From contig CAJUHJ010000025.1 in assembly GCA_910586355.1 (NCBI GenBank), positions 1 to 32,174 of the forward strand: 32,174 nt of DNA, given 5' to 3'. The DNA comes from an uncultured Lachnospiraceae bacterium. GTDB taxonomy: Bacteria; Bacillota; Clostridia; Lachnospirales; Lachnospiraceae. The notes below the pieces were generated by a model. The model did no database searches. It was not told the origin of the DNA and was given only the letters and a program-made list of their open reading frames with translations. Made by a program: the position numbers and the translations under genes. Positions within the stretch are counted from its first letter, which is position 1, and each line of letters opens with the position of its first letter. Positions 8,905 to 15,941 of the stretch are shown piece by piece.

Positions 8905-9397
8905 GATGCTTCCCCCTTTTTTCCATCACTTTTTCATCAATTGCTTCCATTCTGCGCAGCATATGCACAAACACGCTGTCGTCAATCCCTTTCACCAGGC
9001 TGATGTCCAGCGCATGTACTGTTAATTCATCTTCTTCCATTGCCACGGTAATCGTCCCCGGCGTCAATGTAATAGAATTCGCAAGCGCCACTTGTGCAAT
9101 TTTCGATTTCAGTCCAGATTGGAATTGAATAATGACAGGATCAATTTCATTGCGGTAACTTAACGTTAAATGTATAGCGCTTACATTTGCTTTAATGATT
9201 TCCCAAAACAACGCCAAAATATACAAGAAAATTAACGGCAGCTTTTTAACCAGCAAAATGTCCTTTTCGACAGAATAATCCAGAAACTTACAGAAGAACC
9301 CATACATTGCGCCTGCAATGACGATTCCAAAACAAATAATTTCCCCATTCCATTGTCCATTCAAAAGAATCCACAATAATAAAAATATAAAATACAT
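8894..9397 (-). CDS. mrpE: Mrp antiporter subunit E
   Basis: A 167-residue protein, first gene of the operon. Two or three N-terminal hydrophobic segments precede a cytoplasmic domain with LANSITLTPGTITV (about 105-118) and an HALD segment, the recognised MrpE/MnhE signature. The ATG at 9397 is preferred because GGGAGTG lies 6 nt upstream; a GTG at 9406 in the same frame falls inside that site. It follows a long leader with a candidate promoter and two hairpins. Known role of the family: assembly or stability of the Mrp complex; direct ion transport is not attributed to it. Confidence 0.9.
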   Translation of the reverse strand: MYFIFLLLWILLNGQWNGEIICFGIVIAGAMYGFFCKFLDYSVEKDILLVKKLPLIFLYILALFWEIIKANVSAIHLTLSYRNEIDPVIIQFQSGLKSKIAQVALANSITLTPGTITVAMEEDELTVHALDISLVKGIDDSVFVHMLRRMEAIDEKVMEKRGKHHVQ

Positions 9398-9434
9398 AAT
9401 TTTCACACTCCCAATTCAATTTACACCCTTTATC

Positions 9435-9462
9435 AAAAAGAATCAAGTGCCTAATTCTTTTT
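9435..9462 (-). promoter_or_regulatory. Second AT-rich hairpin just upstream of mrpE
   Basis: AAAAAGAAT (9435-9443) and ATTCTTTTT (9454-9462) form a 9-bp stem around a 10-nt loop, with extra T/A runs on both sides. It ends about 40 nt before the mrpE start codon, within the predicted leader. AT-rich and thermodynamically weak, so functional only if part of a larger fold. Confidence 0.35.
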
Positions 9463-9493
9463 TTTAGCATTTTATAAACGCATCCGCGGACAG

Positions 9494-9528
9494 AAAAAAT
9501 GGGAGCCCTTTGCTTTGCACCCATTTTT
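9494..9528 (-). promoter_or_regulatory. Terminator-like hairpin in the Mrp leader
   Basis: AAAAATGGG (9495-9503) and CCCATTTTT (9520-9528) form a 9-bp stem with a 16-nt loop. On the minus strand its 3' arm ends in a run of six T. It lies between the candidate promoter and mrpE, so it could act as an attenuator. It could also be the terminator of an unrecognised upstream transcript. Confidence 0.5.
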
Positions 9529-9644
9529 CTTCCTGCTTATTTTGTGATAATGTATTCGTCATAATTATGAAACATATTGTATTGCTCAGCCGTATTACAA
9601 ACTCCCCATCACATCCCCCTTTCCTATTTTTCTTTTTGCGTTTT

Positions 9645-9673
9645 ATGATATTTTGCTTAAACAATTTTTTCAA
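9645..9673 (-). promoter_or_regulatory. Candidate sigma-A promoter of the Mrp operon
   Basis: Read on the minus strand: -35 TTGAAA (9673-9668), a 17-nt spacer, and -10 TATCAT (9650-9645). Five of six bases match consensus in each box. Transcription would start near 9638 and leave a leader of about 240 nt before mrpE. Confidence 0.6.
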
Positions 9674-9724
9674 TATATGTAACGACAATTTGTTTTAAGC
9701 AGAAAATACAGGATAGGAGAGCTG

Positions 9725-9772
9725 ATAAAAAAATAAAAAAAGCCCGAAACCCTTGATTTTAAAGGATTCCGG
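9725..9772 (-). terminator. Rho-independent terminator after tRNA-Pro
   Basis: On the minus strand an 11-bp stem (including G-U pairs) with a 7-nt loop is formed by the arms at 9762-9772 and 9744-9754. It is followed by GC and a long T-rich tract with seven T, A, then seven T. It starts 17 nt beyond the tRNA 3' end. Confidence 0.88.
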
Positions 9773-9788
9773 CGCCCCTGCCAAGTAG

Positions 9789-9862
9789 TCGATGCGACAG
9801 GATTTGAACCTGCGGCCTCTGCGTCCCGAACGCAGCGCTCTACCAAACTGAGCCACGCATCG
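9789..9862 (-). tRNA. tRNA-Pro (anticodon CGG)
   Basis: A complete 74-nt cloverleaf including the discriminator. The acceptor stem is CGATGCG/CGCATCG, the D arm GCTC..GAGC, the anticodon stem CTGCG/CGCAG with loop TTCGGGA (anticodon CGG, G37), and the T arm GCAGG-TTCAAAT-CCTGT. The discriminator is A. The CCA tail is not encoded. A TATAAT box lies at 9875-9870, with only a poor -35 partner. It reads proline codon CCG. Confidence 0.96.
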
Positions 9863-9919
9863 TTATGTAATTATAGAATGTTTTCTCAAAAGCACTTGTA
9901 TATTCTACCACACACTTTT

Positions 9920-10063
9920 TCATTTGTCCAGTATTAAATTTAAAATAATACCTAAGCTGCTATCTTTTACAATCACGCACAGGAGGGACAAACGAAACCA
10001 AACTTTCCAATCTGGTATCTGCTCAAGTTCCTCCCGTGTCACAACAGTATTTGTCTCATACAT
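9920..10063 (-). CDS. Small 47-codon ORF coupled to the response regulator
   Basis: The ATG at 10063 overlaps the TAA of the response regulator gene (TAATG), the arrangement seen at other coupled junctions in this window. The predicted 47-residue product has a hydrophilic N-terminus containing TREELEQIPDWK, then a hydrophobic stretch (about 24-46) that could be one membrane helix. I do not recognise it. It could be a small third component of the two-component system or the remnant of a longer gene. The coupling is the only positive evidence. Confidence 0.4.
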   Translation of the reverse strand: MYETNTVVTREELEQIPDWKVWFRLSLLCVIVKDSSLGIILNLILDK

Positions 10064-10464
10064 TATTCTTTTGAGCCAAATACCCGATGTATCCTTTCAA
10101 GCAAGTCCTCCGAACTAAACGGCTTTAGTATGTAATCACAGATTCCAAGCTTAGCGCTCGCCAGTACAAAATCCTTATCTTCTACACCAGTGAGCATAAT
10201 TACGGGTATATCCTCCCGGTCTTTCATGCTGCGTATTTCTTTTAACGTCTGAATACCGTCCTTTTGCGCCATCTGAATGTCCAGCAAAATTAAATCAGGC
10301 TTTTCCTGGTCCAGATATTTTAAAGCACGAATTCCAGAGTTCACTGTAATTACTTCATAATCATCCCTCAGGGTATTTGAAATCCGAGTTAAGACAATTG
10401 CAGTATCGTCTACTGCTAAAATACACTTTTTCCCGCCTCTGCCTCCTGTTTTATCCATTTTCAT
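10063..10464 (-). CDS. Stand-alone receiver-domain response regulator (CheY-like)
   Basis: A 133-residue protein consisting of a single REC domain with no output domain. The acidic pair is Asp19-Asp20, the phosphoacceptor Asp62 (LILLDIQM), the switch Thr92 (IMLTG) and the conserved Lys114 in YILKPF. The start overlaps the kinase stop codon by 4 nt (ATGA type), with GGAGG just upstream, so the two proteins are very probably made together. The kinase has its own receiver and HPt domain, so this protein is the likely terminal phosphate acceptor of a phosphorelay. It may act by protein-protein contact, since it has no DNA-binding domain. Confidence 0.93.
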   Translation of the reverse strand: MKMDKTGGRGGKKCILAVDDTAIVLTRISNTLRDDYEVITVNSGIRALKYLDQEKPDLILLDIQMAQKDGIQTLKEIRSMKDREDIPVIMLTGVEDKDFVLASAKLGICDYILKPFSSEDLLERIHRVFGSKE

Positions 10465-13307
10465 TCTTCCTCCTTTTCAAGTATATCCAAAAGCTGGGCC
10501 AACAGCTCTTCTGCATAATCATCCTCGTATAACCTTAACTGCTCCCCTATCTGCAAAAGACTTTCCTCTATATCATTTGGCAGTTGATGCAGCAGCATCG
10601 TCTCCACTCTTTCTGCACACTGTGTGGATTGAAAATGCTTTAGTTCGTTCAGAGCCGCCTCTGTCTGTTCCCTTAACTGCTGTATTGACATACAGGGCAG
10701 CTTTTCTCTCCTATTATTCTCCTGGTTGCGCCGCTTCAAAAATTGTGCAATATTCTCCAAAAGCGTTTCATATTCAGCCAAAAACAATGGAAATTCCTTT
10801 ACGATAAATTCCCTGTCTCCCTGTGCGGCAGCATTTTCCTGTGCACGTGCCATAGCAGATACATCCATGGCTCCAATGTTCGCAGATGCACTCTTAAGCC
10901 CATGCACTTCTATCTGATAACGCGGACTATCCGCTTCCATAAGTTCCCGCAAAAGTTTCGTCTTGCGTTTTCCGTCTATGCAGTAAAGCTCCAGCAATTC
11001 AACAAATCCCTCTTCATCTCCAGAATAATATTGTACTGCTGCGTCTATATCTACGCCGTCAATCTGAAATACTTCCGGATTCAAAGCAGAAAGTTCCTCT
11101 TTTTTATCTTCCGTCTGCCTGTTTTCCTCCGGCACCCAACGCAGCAAAAGCTGGTTTAATTCTTTCCTGTCAAGAGGCTTTGATATAAAATCATCAAAAC
11201 TATGCTCCAGAAAATGCTCGCGCATACCTTCCATGACATTGGCAGTGAGCGCAACCAAAACAGGAGCAGCCCCATTTTCTCCGCAATCCCTGCGTATAAT
11301 TTCAGCCGCCTCAATACCATCCATACCCGGCATCATATGATCCATAAAAATAATGTCATACTTATTTGCACGCACCAAATCAATGGCCACCGGCCCGCTT
11401 TCCGCCTCAGTCAGATCAAAAGCATAATATTTCAGAAAACCTCTTGCAACTTTACGGTTAATTGCATTATCATCCACAATAAGCACTTTTACACTTGGCG
11501 CGATAAAACTATCCAAAATATTCCGATCTGCCTTAGAGATTCTTGGCATTTCAGCGACTGGCCGGCTGTCTGTAATCTTTTGGGGAATGGTAATTATTAC
11601 TGTCGTCCCTTTGCCATATGTACTTTCTATCTCAATAACGCCATCCATCAACTCTACCAGATGTTTCACAATGGCAAGCCCAAGTCCCGTACCCTCTGCG
11701 CTTCGGTTCCTCTTAGAATCCACTTGGCGGAAATCCTCGAATATCTTTTCAATATCTTCCTCCTGAATCCCGCATCCAGTGTCCTCCACCTGAAAAATAA
11801 GCTGTTCCTCTTCTTTATTTTTTCCAGGTTTTCCCGTAATGTACACGCGTACATATCCTGTTTTTGTAAATTTAATGGCGTTATTGATAATATTAATTAA
11901 TATTTGTTTAATCCTTCCGTCATCACCATTGTATTGGCAGGGAATCGCCTTATCGCACTCATACTTTAAAAGCAGTCCCCGCTGGGAAGCCGCCATATCC
12001 ATCATTCCCACTATTTCGTCTGTGAGAACCTTTATGTAGTAATCTACACACACAAGTTCCATTTTACCGGCCTCTACTTTCGATAAATCCAAAATATCGT
12101 TGATAATCGTCAGCAGGTTTTTGGCCGCAGACTGCACATCCTTGGCATGGCCGTAAATCTCAGCATCCTCACACTCTTCCATAATAATATCGTTTAAGCC
12201 AATAATCGCATTCATCGGAGTCCGTATTTCATGTGACATATTAGCCAGAAACTCACTCTTTGCAATACTGGCTTTCTCTGCCTGAAGCCGAACGCTCTTA
12301 ATTTCATCAATATAGGCGTTTATATCGGTCATGTCTAAAATTAAAATGACACAGCCCTGTATTTTTCCGTTTTCATCTACAATATGCTTGCTGTGGCTTT
12401 CATAGTGCCGTTCATTCATGGAAAAACTATGGGAAGCGTCCTCATTGAATATTTCTTCACGAAAATCCTCTACTACCCGGATATTCTCTCCAAGTTTATG
12501 TGCCGGCAGACGGGTAAAAATATTCGCGGCCGCTCCGTTATAGCTAACCAGACGGTCATGGTCGTCCAATACAATCACGCCGTCTCCAAGGCTTTCCAAT
12601 ACTTTTTCCGCCGCCAAATGACGAAAATCATAATTACGGCGGCTCCAAACCACAATGACGACCATAGACATAGAAATTGTCAGCGTTACCGGAGTATAAT
12701 CAAAAACTTTTACCAACTTAAAAACATAAAATGCCAGCATAATCACCGGTAAAGTAGAAATTCCAAGAATCGTCCAATACTGACGGCTGACCTTTTGATC
12801 GGAGCGTTCACGAATAGCGCTAATCAATGTAAAAATACAAAGGGTGTATGGAATAATCACACGGCTAAATAAAAAAAGAACATACAGCGGGCCGTAAGTA
12901 AGGCTGATATGATAAAATCCAGACGCATCCGCCACCCACTCCACTTCCTTGTAAAAAAGCCCATTCCAATTAAAAAATACCGAGGGCAGGTTAAAAAAAC
13001 TAACCGCGCCCAGCGCTTTCAAAAGAAGTTTTGGCGGAGCTATATAACAATAGATATAAATAAACCAGCAATAACATAACGCAATAAAAGCAGAGCCTGC
13101 ATTTTCCACGATTACCGCCGTCATTGCAGCCTCAACCGTAGGAGCCGTCAGTTCCAACAAATAACCAACATTCTGTACCAGCGCGCTGCACATAATAATA
13201 ATCAGCAATTTCTGTTCTCTTGCTCCGTCTCCATTCAATAACAACAGCAGCGCTATCGCAGACAAAAATATACCAAAGCACTCCAATACAACAACAAAAT
13301 TTAACAT
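10461..13307 (-). CDS. 7TM hybrid sensor histidine kinase with receiver and HPt domains
   Basis: A 948-residue inner-membrane sensor. Residues 1-222 form about seven membrane helices (7TM histidine-kinase N-terminal type). A PAS-like domain follows at about 233-330. HisKA has His359 in the SHEIRTPMN box. The HATPase has an N box at about 472-480, the G1 motif DTGCGI at 509-514 and G2 GTGLGLAI at 539-546. The receiver domain (about 606-722) has Asp656 (FMDHMMPGMDG) and Lys710. The HPt domain has His802 in VHGLKSASANIGA. The last 80 residues are an uncharacterised acidic helical tail. The layout predicts a His-Asp-His-Asp relay ending on the coupled CheY-like protein. The signal is unknown; the 7TM sensor suggests a ligand in or at the membrane. 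Confidence 0.95.
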   Translation of the reverse strand: MLNFVVVLECFGIFLSAIALLLLLNGDGAREQKLLIIIMCSALVQNVGYLLELTAPTVEAAMTAVIVENAGSAFIALCYCWFIYIYCYIAPPKLLLKALGAVSFFNLPSVFFNWNGLFYKEVEWVADASGFYHISLTYGPLYVLFLFSRVIIPYTLCIFTLISAIRERSDQKVSRQYWTILGISTLPVIMLAFYVFKLVKVFDYTPVTLTISMSMVVIVVWSRRNYDFRHLAAEKVLESLGDGVIVLDDHDRLVSYNGAAANIFTRLPAHKLGENIRVVEDFREEIFNEDASHSFSMNERHYESHSKHIVDENGKIQGCVILILDMTDINAYIDEIKSVRLQAEKASIAKSEFLANMSHEIRTPMNAIIGLNDIIMEECEDAEIYGHAKDVQSAAKNLLTIINDILDLSKVEAGKMELVCVDYYIKVLTDEIVGMMDMAASQRGLLLKYECDKAIPCQYNGDDGRIKQILINIINNAIKFTKTGYVRVYITGKPGKNKEEEQLIFQVEDTGCGIQEEDIEKIFEDFRQVDSKRNRSAEGTGLGLAIVKHLVELMDGVIEIESTYGKGTTVIITIPQKITDSRPVAEMPRISKADRNILDSFIAPSVKVLIVDDNAINRKVARGFLKYYAFDLTEAESGPVAIDLVRANKYDIIFMDHMMPGMDGIEAAEIIRRDCGENGAAPVLVALTANVMEGMREHFLEHSFDDFISKPLDRKELNQLLLRWVPEENRQTEDKKEELSALNPEVFQIDGVDIDAAVQYYSGDEEGFVELLELYCIDGKRKTKLLRELMEADSPRYQIEVHGLKSASANIGAMDVSAMARAQENAAAQGDREFIVKEFPLFLAEYETLLENIAQFLKRRNQENNRREKLPCMSIQQLREQTEAALNELKHFQSTQCAERVETMLLHQLPNDIEESLLQIGEQLRLYEDDYAEELLAQLLDILEKEEE

Positions 13308-13366
13308 GCCACCACTCCCACCCTATTGAAAGCTATATTCTTCCCAGAATACTTGAGATTAAAAAT

Positions 13367-13395
13367 ACAATATTACAATTTTTCTGATGTGTCAA
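13367..13395 (-). promoter_or_regulatory. Candidate promoter of the histidine kinase operon
   Basis: On the minus strand a perfect -35 TTGACA (13395-13390), a 17-nt spacer, and -10 TATTGT (13372-13367). The predicted start is about 55 nt upstream of the kinase ATG. Confidence 0.6.
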
Positions 13396-13504
13396 GAAGA
13401 CAGCTCCCCTTCTATACATCCATCAAAACAAAGCATTATAAAAAATATGTATATTCCCCAAAAAAATCCACAAACTAAGGAAAACAAACCAAAGGAGGTA
13501 CTCC

Positions 13505-13699
13505 ATGGAAGACGCTACAAAATGTGCAGATTCAAACTGCCACAGACAACCTTCCAACGTCAACGGCAGGAAACAAAAAACTCCGCCGCCTTCGGCGCTC
13601 AAACAGCAAAGTTTATACAACAAATCGGATAAACCAATCCCCGACAACAGCCCTTTTTTTACAGAACGCAGCAATCCTTTGAGCAGTAAAGGAAACTAA
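13505..13699 (+). CDS. Small hydrophilic protein of unknown function
   Basis: A 64-residue frame with an excellent ribosome binding site (AAAGGAGGT, 5 nt before ATG) and a strong terminator beginning 7 nt after the stop. Those two flanking signals are what support it as a gene. The product is rich in Lys, Pro, Ser and Asn, has two cysteines near the N-terminus (C7, C12), and has no membrane helix or recognised domain. It could also be a small regulatory RNA with a short coding part. It lies between the divergently oriented kinase operon and the flavoprotein gene, which it converges upon. Confidence 0.55.
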   Translation: MEDATKCADSNCHRQPSNVNGRKQKTPPPSALKQQSLYNKSDKPIPDNSPFFTERSNPLSSKGN

Positions 13700-13705
13700 A
13701 CACCA

Positions 13706-13743
13706 GGCCGGAACACGAAAAACACTGTGAACCGGCCCTTTTT
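13706..13743 (+). terminator. Rho-independent terminator of the small gene
   Basis: GGCCGG (13706-13711) pairs with CCGGCC (13732-13737), with an inner CAC/GTG extension, followed by CTTTTT. The T-run is only on the plus strand, so it serves the 64-residue ORF rather than the gene on the other strand. Confidence 0.88.
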
Positions 13744-13752
13744 CATCTAAAA

Positions 13753-14382
13753 TTATAAGCGGATAAAACTCGTCTTGCTGCTGTATTCATTCTCCGGCGC
13801 TAAAATGCCCTGCTGTTTTCCCGCTTCAATACATTTTAGCAGCCATGCCATATTCCTCCCAAGATTCCTCATCACCTGAAGCCCTTCTTTATCCTCTTTC
13901 ACTTCTTCGGGCTTAGTCCCATGCACCATATTCCAGTAAGAAGAAGATACCACCGGCATTTCCGCTATTGTAAAATACTTATTCATTACATCTATCGAAG
14001 CCGTTGTTCCGGCGCGTCTTGCCGACGCAACTGCCGCTCCCGGCTTACGGGCAAACGCGCTTTTTCCGGCATAAAACATTCTGTCCAGCGCGCTTAAAAT
14101 TCTGCCCGACGGATGTGCATAATATACCGGCGTCCCAAATATAAAACCATCTGCTTCTTTTGCCTTTTGAATCATCTCATTGATACAATCCTCTTCAAAA
14201 ACACAACCGGGATGTTTCGTATTACATTGTCCGCATCCAATACAGTCACGAAGCGCTCCTGCGCCAAGCCACGCAATTTCTGTCTGAATTCCTTCCTGCT
14301 GCAAAACAGCCTCCGCTTCAGCCAACGCCGTATAGGTACAGCCTTTTTCCTTTGCACTTCCGTTTACCAATAACACTTTCAT
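13753..14382 (-). CDS. Flavodoxin-family NAD(P)H reductase, iron-sulfur flavoprotein-like
   Basis: A 209-residue cytosolic protein of the NADPH-dependent FMN reductase / flavodoxin-like fold. The N-terminal FMN phosphate-binding loop is VNGSAKEKGCTY (residues 6-17), and GTPVYYAHPSG at 83-93 is the second flavin-contact motif. Cys47, Cys50, Cys53 and Cys60 follow the compact CX2CX2CX(4-7)C pattern known from Isf-type flavoproteins, which bind a 4Fe-4S cluster. The ATG at 14382 is chosen for its GGGAGG site 7 nt upstream; a longer frame starts at 14397. The gene has its own promoter and diverges from ridA. Substrate unknown; electron transfer or detoxification is plausible. Confidence 0.9.
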   Translation of the reverse strand: MKVLLVNGSAKEKGCTYTALAEAEAVLQQEGIQTEIAWLGAGALRDCIGCGQCNTKHPGCVFEEDCINEMIQKAKEADGFIFGTPVYYAHPSGRILSALDRMFYAGKSAFARKPGAAVASARRAGTTASIDVMNKYFTIAEMPVVSSSYWNMVHGTKPEEVKEDKEGLQVMRNLGRNMAWLLKCIEAGKQQGILAPENEYSSKTSFIRL

Positions 14383-14409
14383 ATTGAATCCTCCCATTAT
14401 TTTTCTTTC

Positions 14410-14437
14410 ATTATATACTGAAAAATACTGATTTCAA
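14410..14437 (-). promoter_or_regulatory. Promoter of the flavoprotein gene
   Basis: On the minus strand -35 TTGAAA (14437-14432), a 16-nt spacer and a perfect -10 TATAAT (14415-14410). It lies 28 nt upstream of the chosen start codon. It sits between divergent genes, so a regulator here could affect both. Confidence 0.65.
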
Positions 14438-14505
14438 TATTAGATATTCTCTTTTTACCAAAAAAATGCTAAAATATGAAAAATCGAAATGAGAGGAGAT
14501 ATCTT

Positions 14506-14874
14506 ATGAACATCATCAAAACCAAAAATGCTCCTGGGGCAATCGGACCATACTCACAAGGATACGAAGCAAACGGCTTCGTTTTTACTTCCGGGCAGAT
14601 TGCAATTATCCCGGAAAACGGAGAAATTCCAAACGGTATTCATGCCCAGGCCAATCAATGCTGTAAAAATGTCGGCGCCATTTTAGAAGCTGGGGGATGT
14701 GGATATGAAAATGTCATCAAAACGACCTGCTTTTTAGCAAATATGGAAGATTTCTCTGTTTTTAATGAAATCTATGCAAACTATTTCACCTCCAAACCCG
14801 CCCGAAGCTGCGTCGCCGTAAAAGAACTTCCAAAAGGCGTCCTCTGTGAAATAGAAGCAATTGCAGTAAAATAA
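14506..14874 (+). CDS. ridA: RidA family 2-iminobutanoate/2-iminopropanoate deaminase
   Basis: A 122-residue cytosolic protein, full-length for RidA (YjgF/YER057c/UK114). Family signatures include GPYSQG (14-19), FTSGQ (27-31), Arg100 in PARSCVAV and Glu115 near the C-terminus in CEIEAIA. Arg100 is the residue that binds the substrate carboxylate in characterised members. Members hydrolyse reactive enamine/imine intermediates released by PLP enzymes such as threonine dehydratase. The ATG at 14506 has AGAGGAG upstream and matches the usual N-terminus; a longer frame from 14476 adds ten unrelated residues. A terminator follows directly. Confidence 0.95.
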   Translation: MNIIKTKNAPGAIGPYSQGYEANGFVFTSGQIAIIPENGEIPNGIHAQANQCCKNVGAILEAGGCGYENVIKTTCFLANMEDFSVFNEIYANYFTSKPARSCVAVKELPKGVLCEIEAIAVK

Positions 14875-14880
14875 CCAGCA

Positions 14881-14921
14881 AAAAACCCAGCTCTTGTACC
14901 ATGTACAAAGTCTGGGTTTTT
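14881..14921. terminator. Bidirectional terminator between ridA and the coiled-coil gene
   Basis: AAAACCCAG...CTGGGTTTT outer stem with an inner TTGTAC/GTACAA stem and a CAT loop. It is flanked by A-run and T-run, so it can end ridA transcription (plus) and the convergent coiled-coil gene (minus). Confidence 0.9.
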
Positions 14922-14929
14922 ATCATCTT

Positions 14930-15829
14930 TTATGCTTTTGTATCCAGAGAAATTCCTTTCAAATCCTCCATAAGAAGACTTTCTTCTTCCATAATTCTTT
15001 TGATTTCTTCTTCCATATCGCGGGTAATATCTGCGCTGTCTGTCATCTGCTTTGTCATTTCATCAATATGCTCTCTGACATTGTCAGCCGCCGCTTCGGC
15101 CTCCGTCTTAGATTCCTTCGCCGCTTCGATACGTTCTTCCTGCTCTTCCTTCTTCTCATCCCGCTTTTCGGCTTCTTCTTTAATTTCTTCCGCTTTCTCG
15201 TCAATCGTCTCCTGAACATCCTGAACCATCATAGCAATTGCTTCTTTTGACGCCGCCTTAAGCATCTTATCTTTTGCCTGTACTGCTTCTAACATTGCAT
15301 TTGATTTTAGTTTTTCTATTTTAATTGACCTGATTGCCTGTGTATCACCGGCTATCTGCCTTTGGTTTTGAGCCATCTTATCCTTAAAATCATCTGCCTG
15401 GGCATATAATTCCATTGCCTGCTTTTGATAATCCGTCTGTTCTCCCATTTCAGATAAACGTTTCGTCTCTTCTTCTGTCAAGGACGAATTATCGTGAAGT
15501 TTTTTCAAAATTTCTAAATCCTTCTGCTCCTGGCTGTCGTCTGTTACACCGCACTCCTCCTGTAACTGCTTCATTTGGCCTTTCAAGTCGTTTATAAAGG
15601 AATTGTACCCTTCATTTTCTTTCTGAAGTTCAAGGATATGCCCGTTTAGCTTCCCTTCTCCTTCTTCCTCCATCTTTTTTTGGCTGCGAAATGCAGTCGT
15701 CACAACATTCATTGCCTCTTTTTTGTGCAGCTCTTTCTTTTTTGCAATCTGCTCTTTCCGGTCCTGGTTCCTATTTCCCATAAATGTATTACCGAAAAAT
15801 ATTGCCTTGTTTTGCTGTATCACTTTCAT
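14930..15829 (-). CDS. Highly charged coiled-coil protein of unknown function
   Basis: A 299-residue soluble protein dominated by Glu, Lys and Gln heptad-like stretches. The longest helical segments are at about 38-115 and 155-290, with an almost purely charged tract at 205-245. There is no signal peptide or membrane helix. The first 18 residues (MKVIQQNKAIFFGNTFMG) differ: mildly hydrophobic and possibly a docking peptide. The start has CAGGAGGT 6 nt upstream. It appears monocistronic, closed by a bidirectional terminator. I do not recognise a characterised family; a scaffold or filament-like role would be a guess. Confidence 0.75.
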   Translation of the reverse strand: MKVIQQNKAIFFGNTFMGNRNQDRKEQIAKKKELHKKEAMNVVTTAFRSQKKMEEEGEGKLNGHILELQKENEGYNSFINDLKGQMKQLQEECGVTDDSQEQKDLEILKKLHDNSSLTEEETKRLSEMGEQTDYQKQAMELYAQADDFKDKMAQNQRQIAGDTQAIRSIKIEKLKSNAMLEAVQAKDKMLKAASKEAIAMMVQDVQETIDEKAEEIKEEAEKRDEKKEEQEERIEAAKESKTEAEAAADNVREHIDEMTKQMTDSADITRDMEEEIKRIMEEESLLMEDLKGISLDTKA

Positions 15830-15941
15830 AGTCCTACCTCCTGTCCGACACTTTCTAAACGAGATACCTAATATTTATATCGTCAGTTATTGCCAAAAAC
15901 TGAAACAAATGTCATAAACGAACTTTTTTTCGTAATAAATA

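Larger units (their letters stand above)
9398..9724 (-). other. Leader and intergenic region upstream of the Mrp operon
   Basis: No convincing protein gene in this stretch. It holds a candidate promoter (9645-9673), a long 5' leader of about 240 nt and two hairpins (9494-9528 and 9435-9462). An open frame on the minus strand (9464-9688) has no usable start codon next to a ribosome binding site and runs through the first hairpin, so I do not call it. An AAAGGGGG motif near 9616-9623 is followed only by very short frames. Confidence 0.6.

Noticed and set aside
60..9397. Complex I or group 4 hydrogenase
   Set aside because: Only membrane-arm and Mrp accessory subunits are visible; no NiFe, iron-sulfur or flavin subunit is present in the window. 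It remains open what lies left of position 1.
9464..9688. 74-residue minus-strand frame between mrpE and tRNA-Pro
   Set aside because: No start codon near a ribosome binding site, atypical composition, and it runs through a terminator-like hairpin inside the predicted leader.
9789..9862. tRNA as integration site of a mobile element
   Set aside because: No integrase gene and no repeated tRNA 3' end segment seen nearby.
11202..11900. 232-residue plus-strand frame inside the histidine kinase gene
   Set aside because: Antisense to well-conserved HATPase/receiver motifs; no SD and a composition expected of a reverse-strand shadow.
13423..13674. 83-residue minus-strand frame opposite the small gene
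   Set aside because: No ribosome binding site, and the terminator and SD support the plus strand instead.
14476..14505. Extended N-terminus of RidA
   Set aside because: The ten extra residues contain the ribosome binding site for the ATG at 14506 and do not fit the family's N-terminus.
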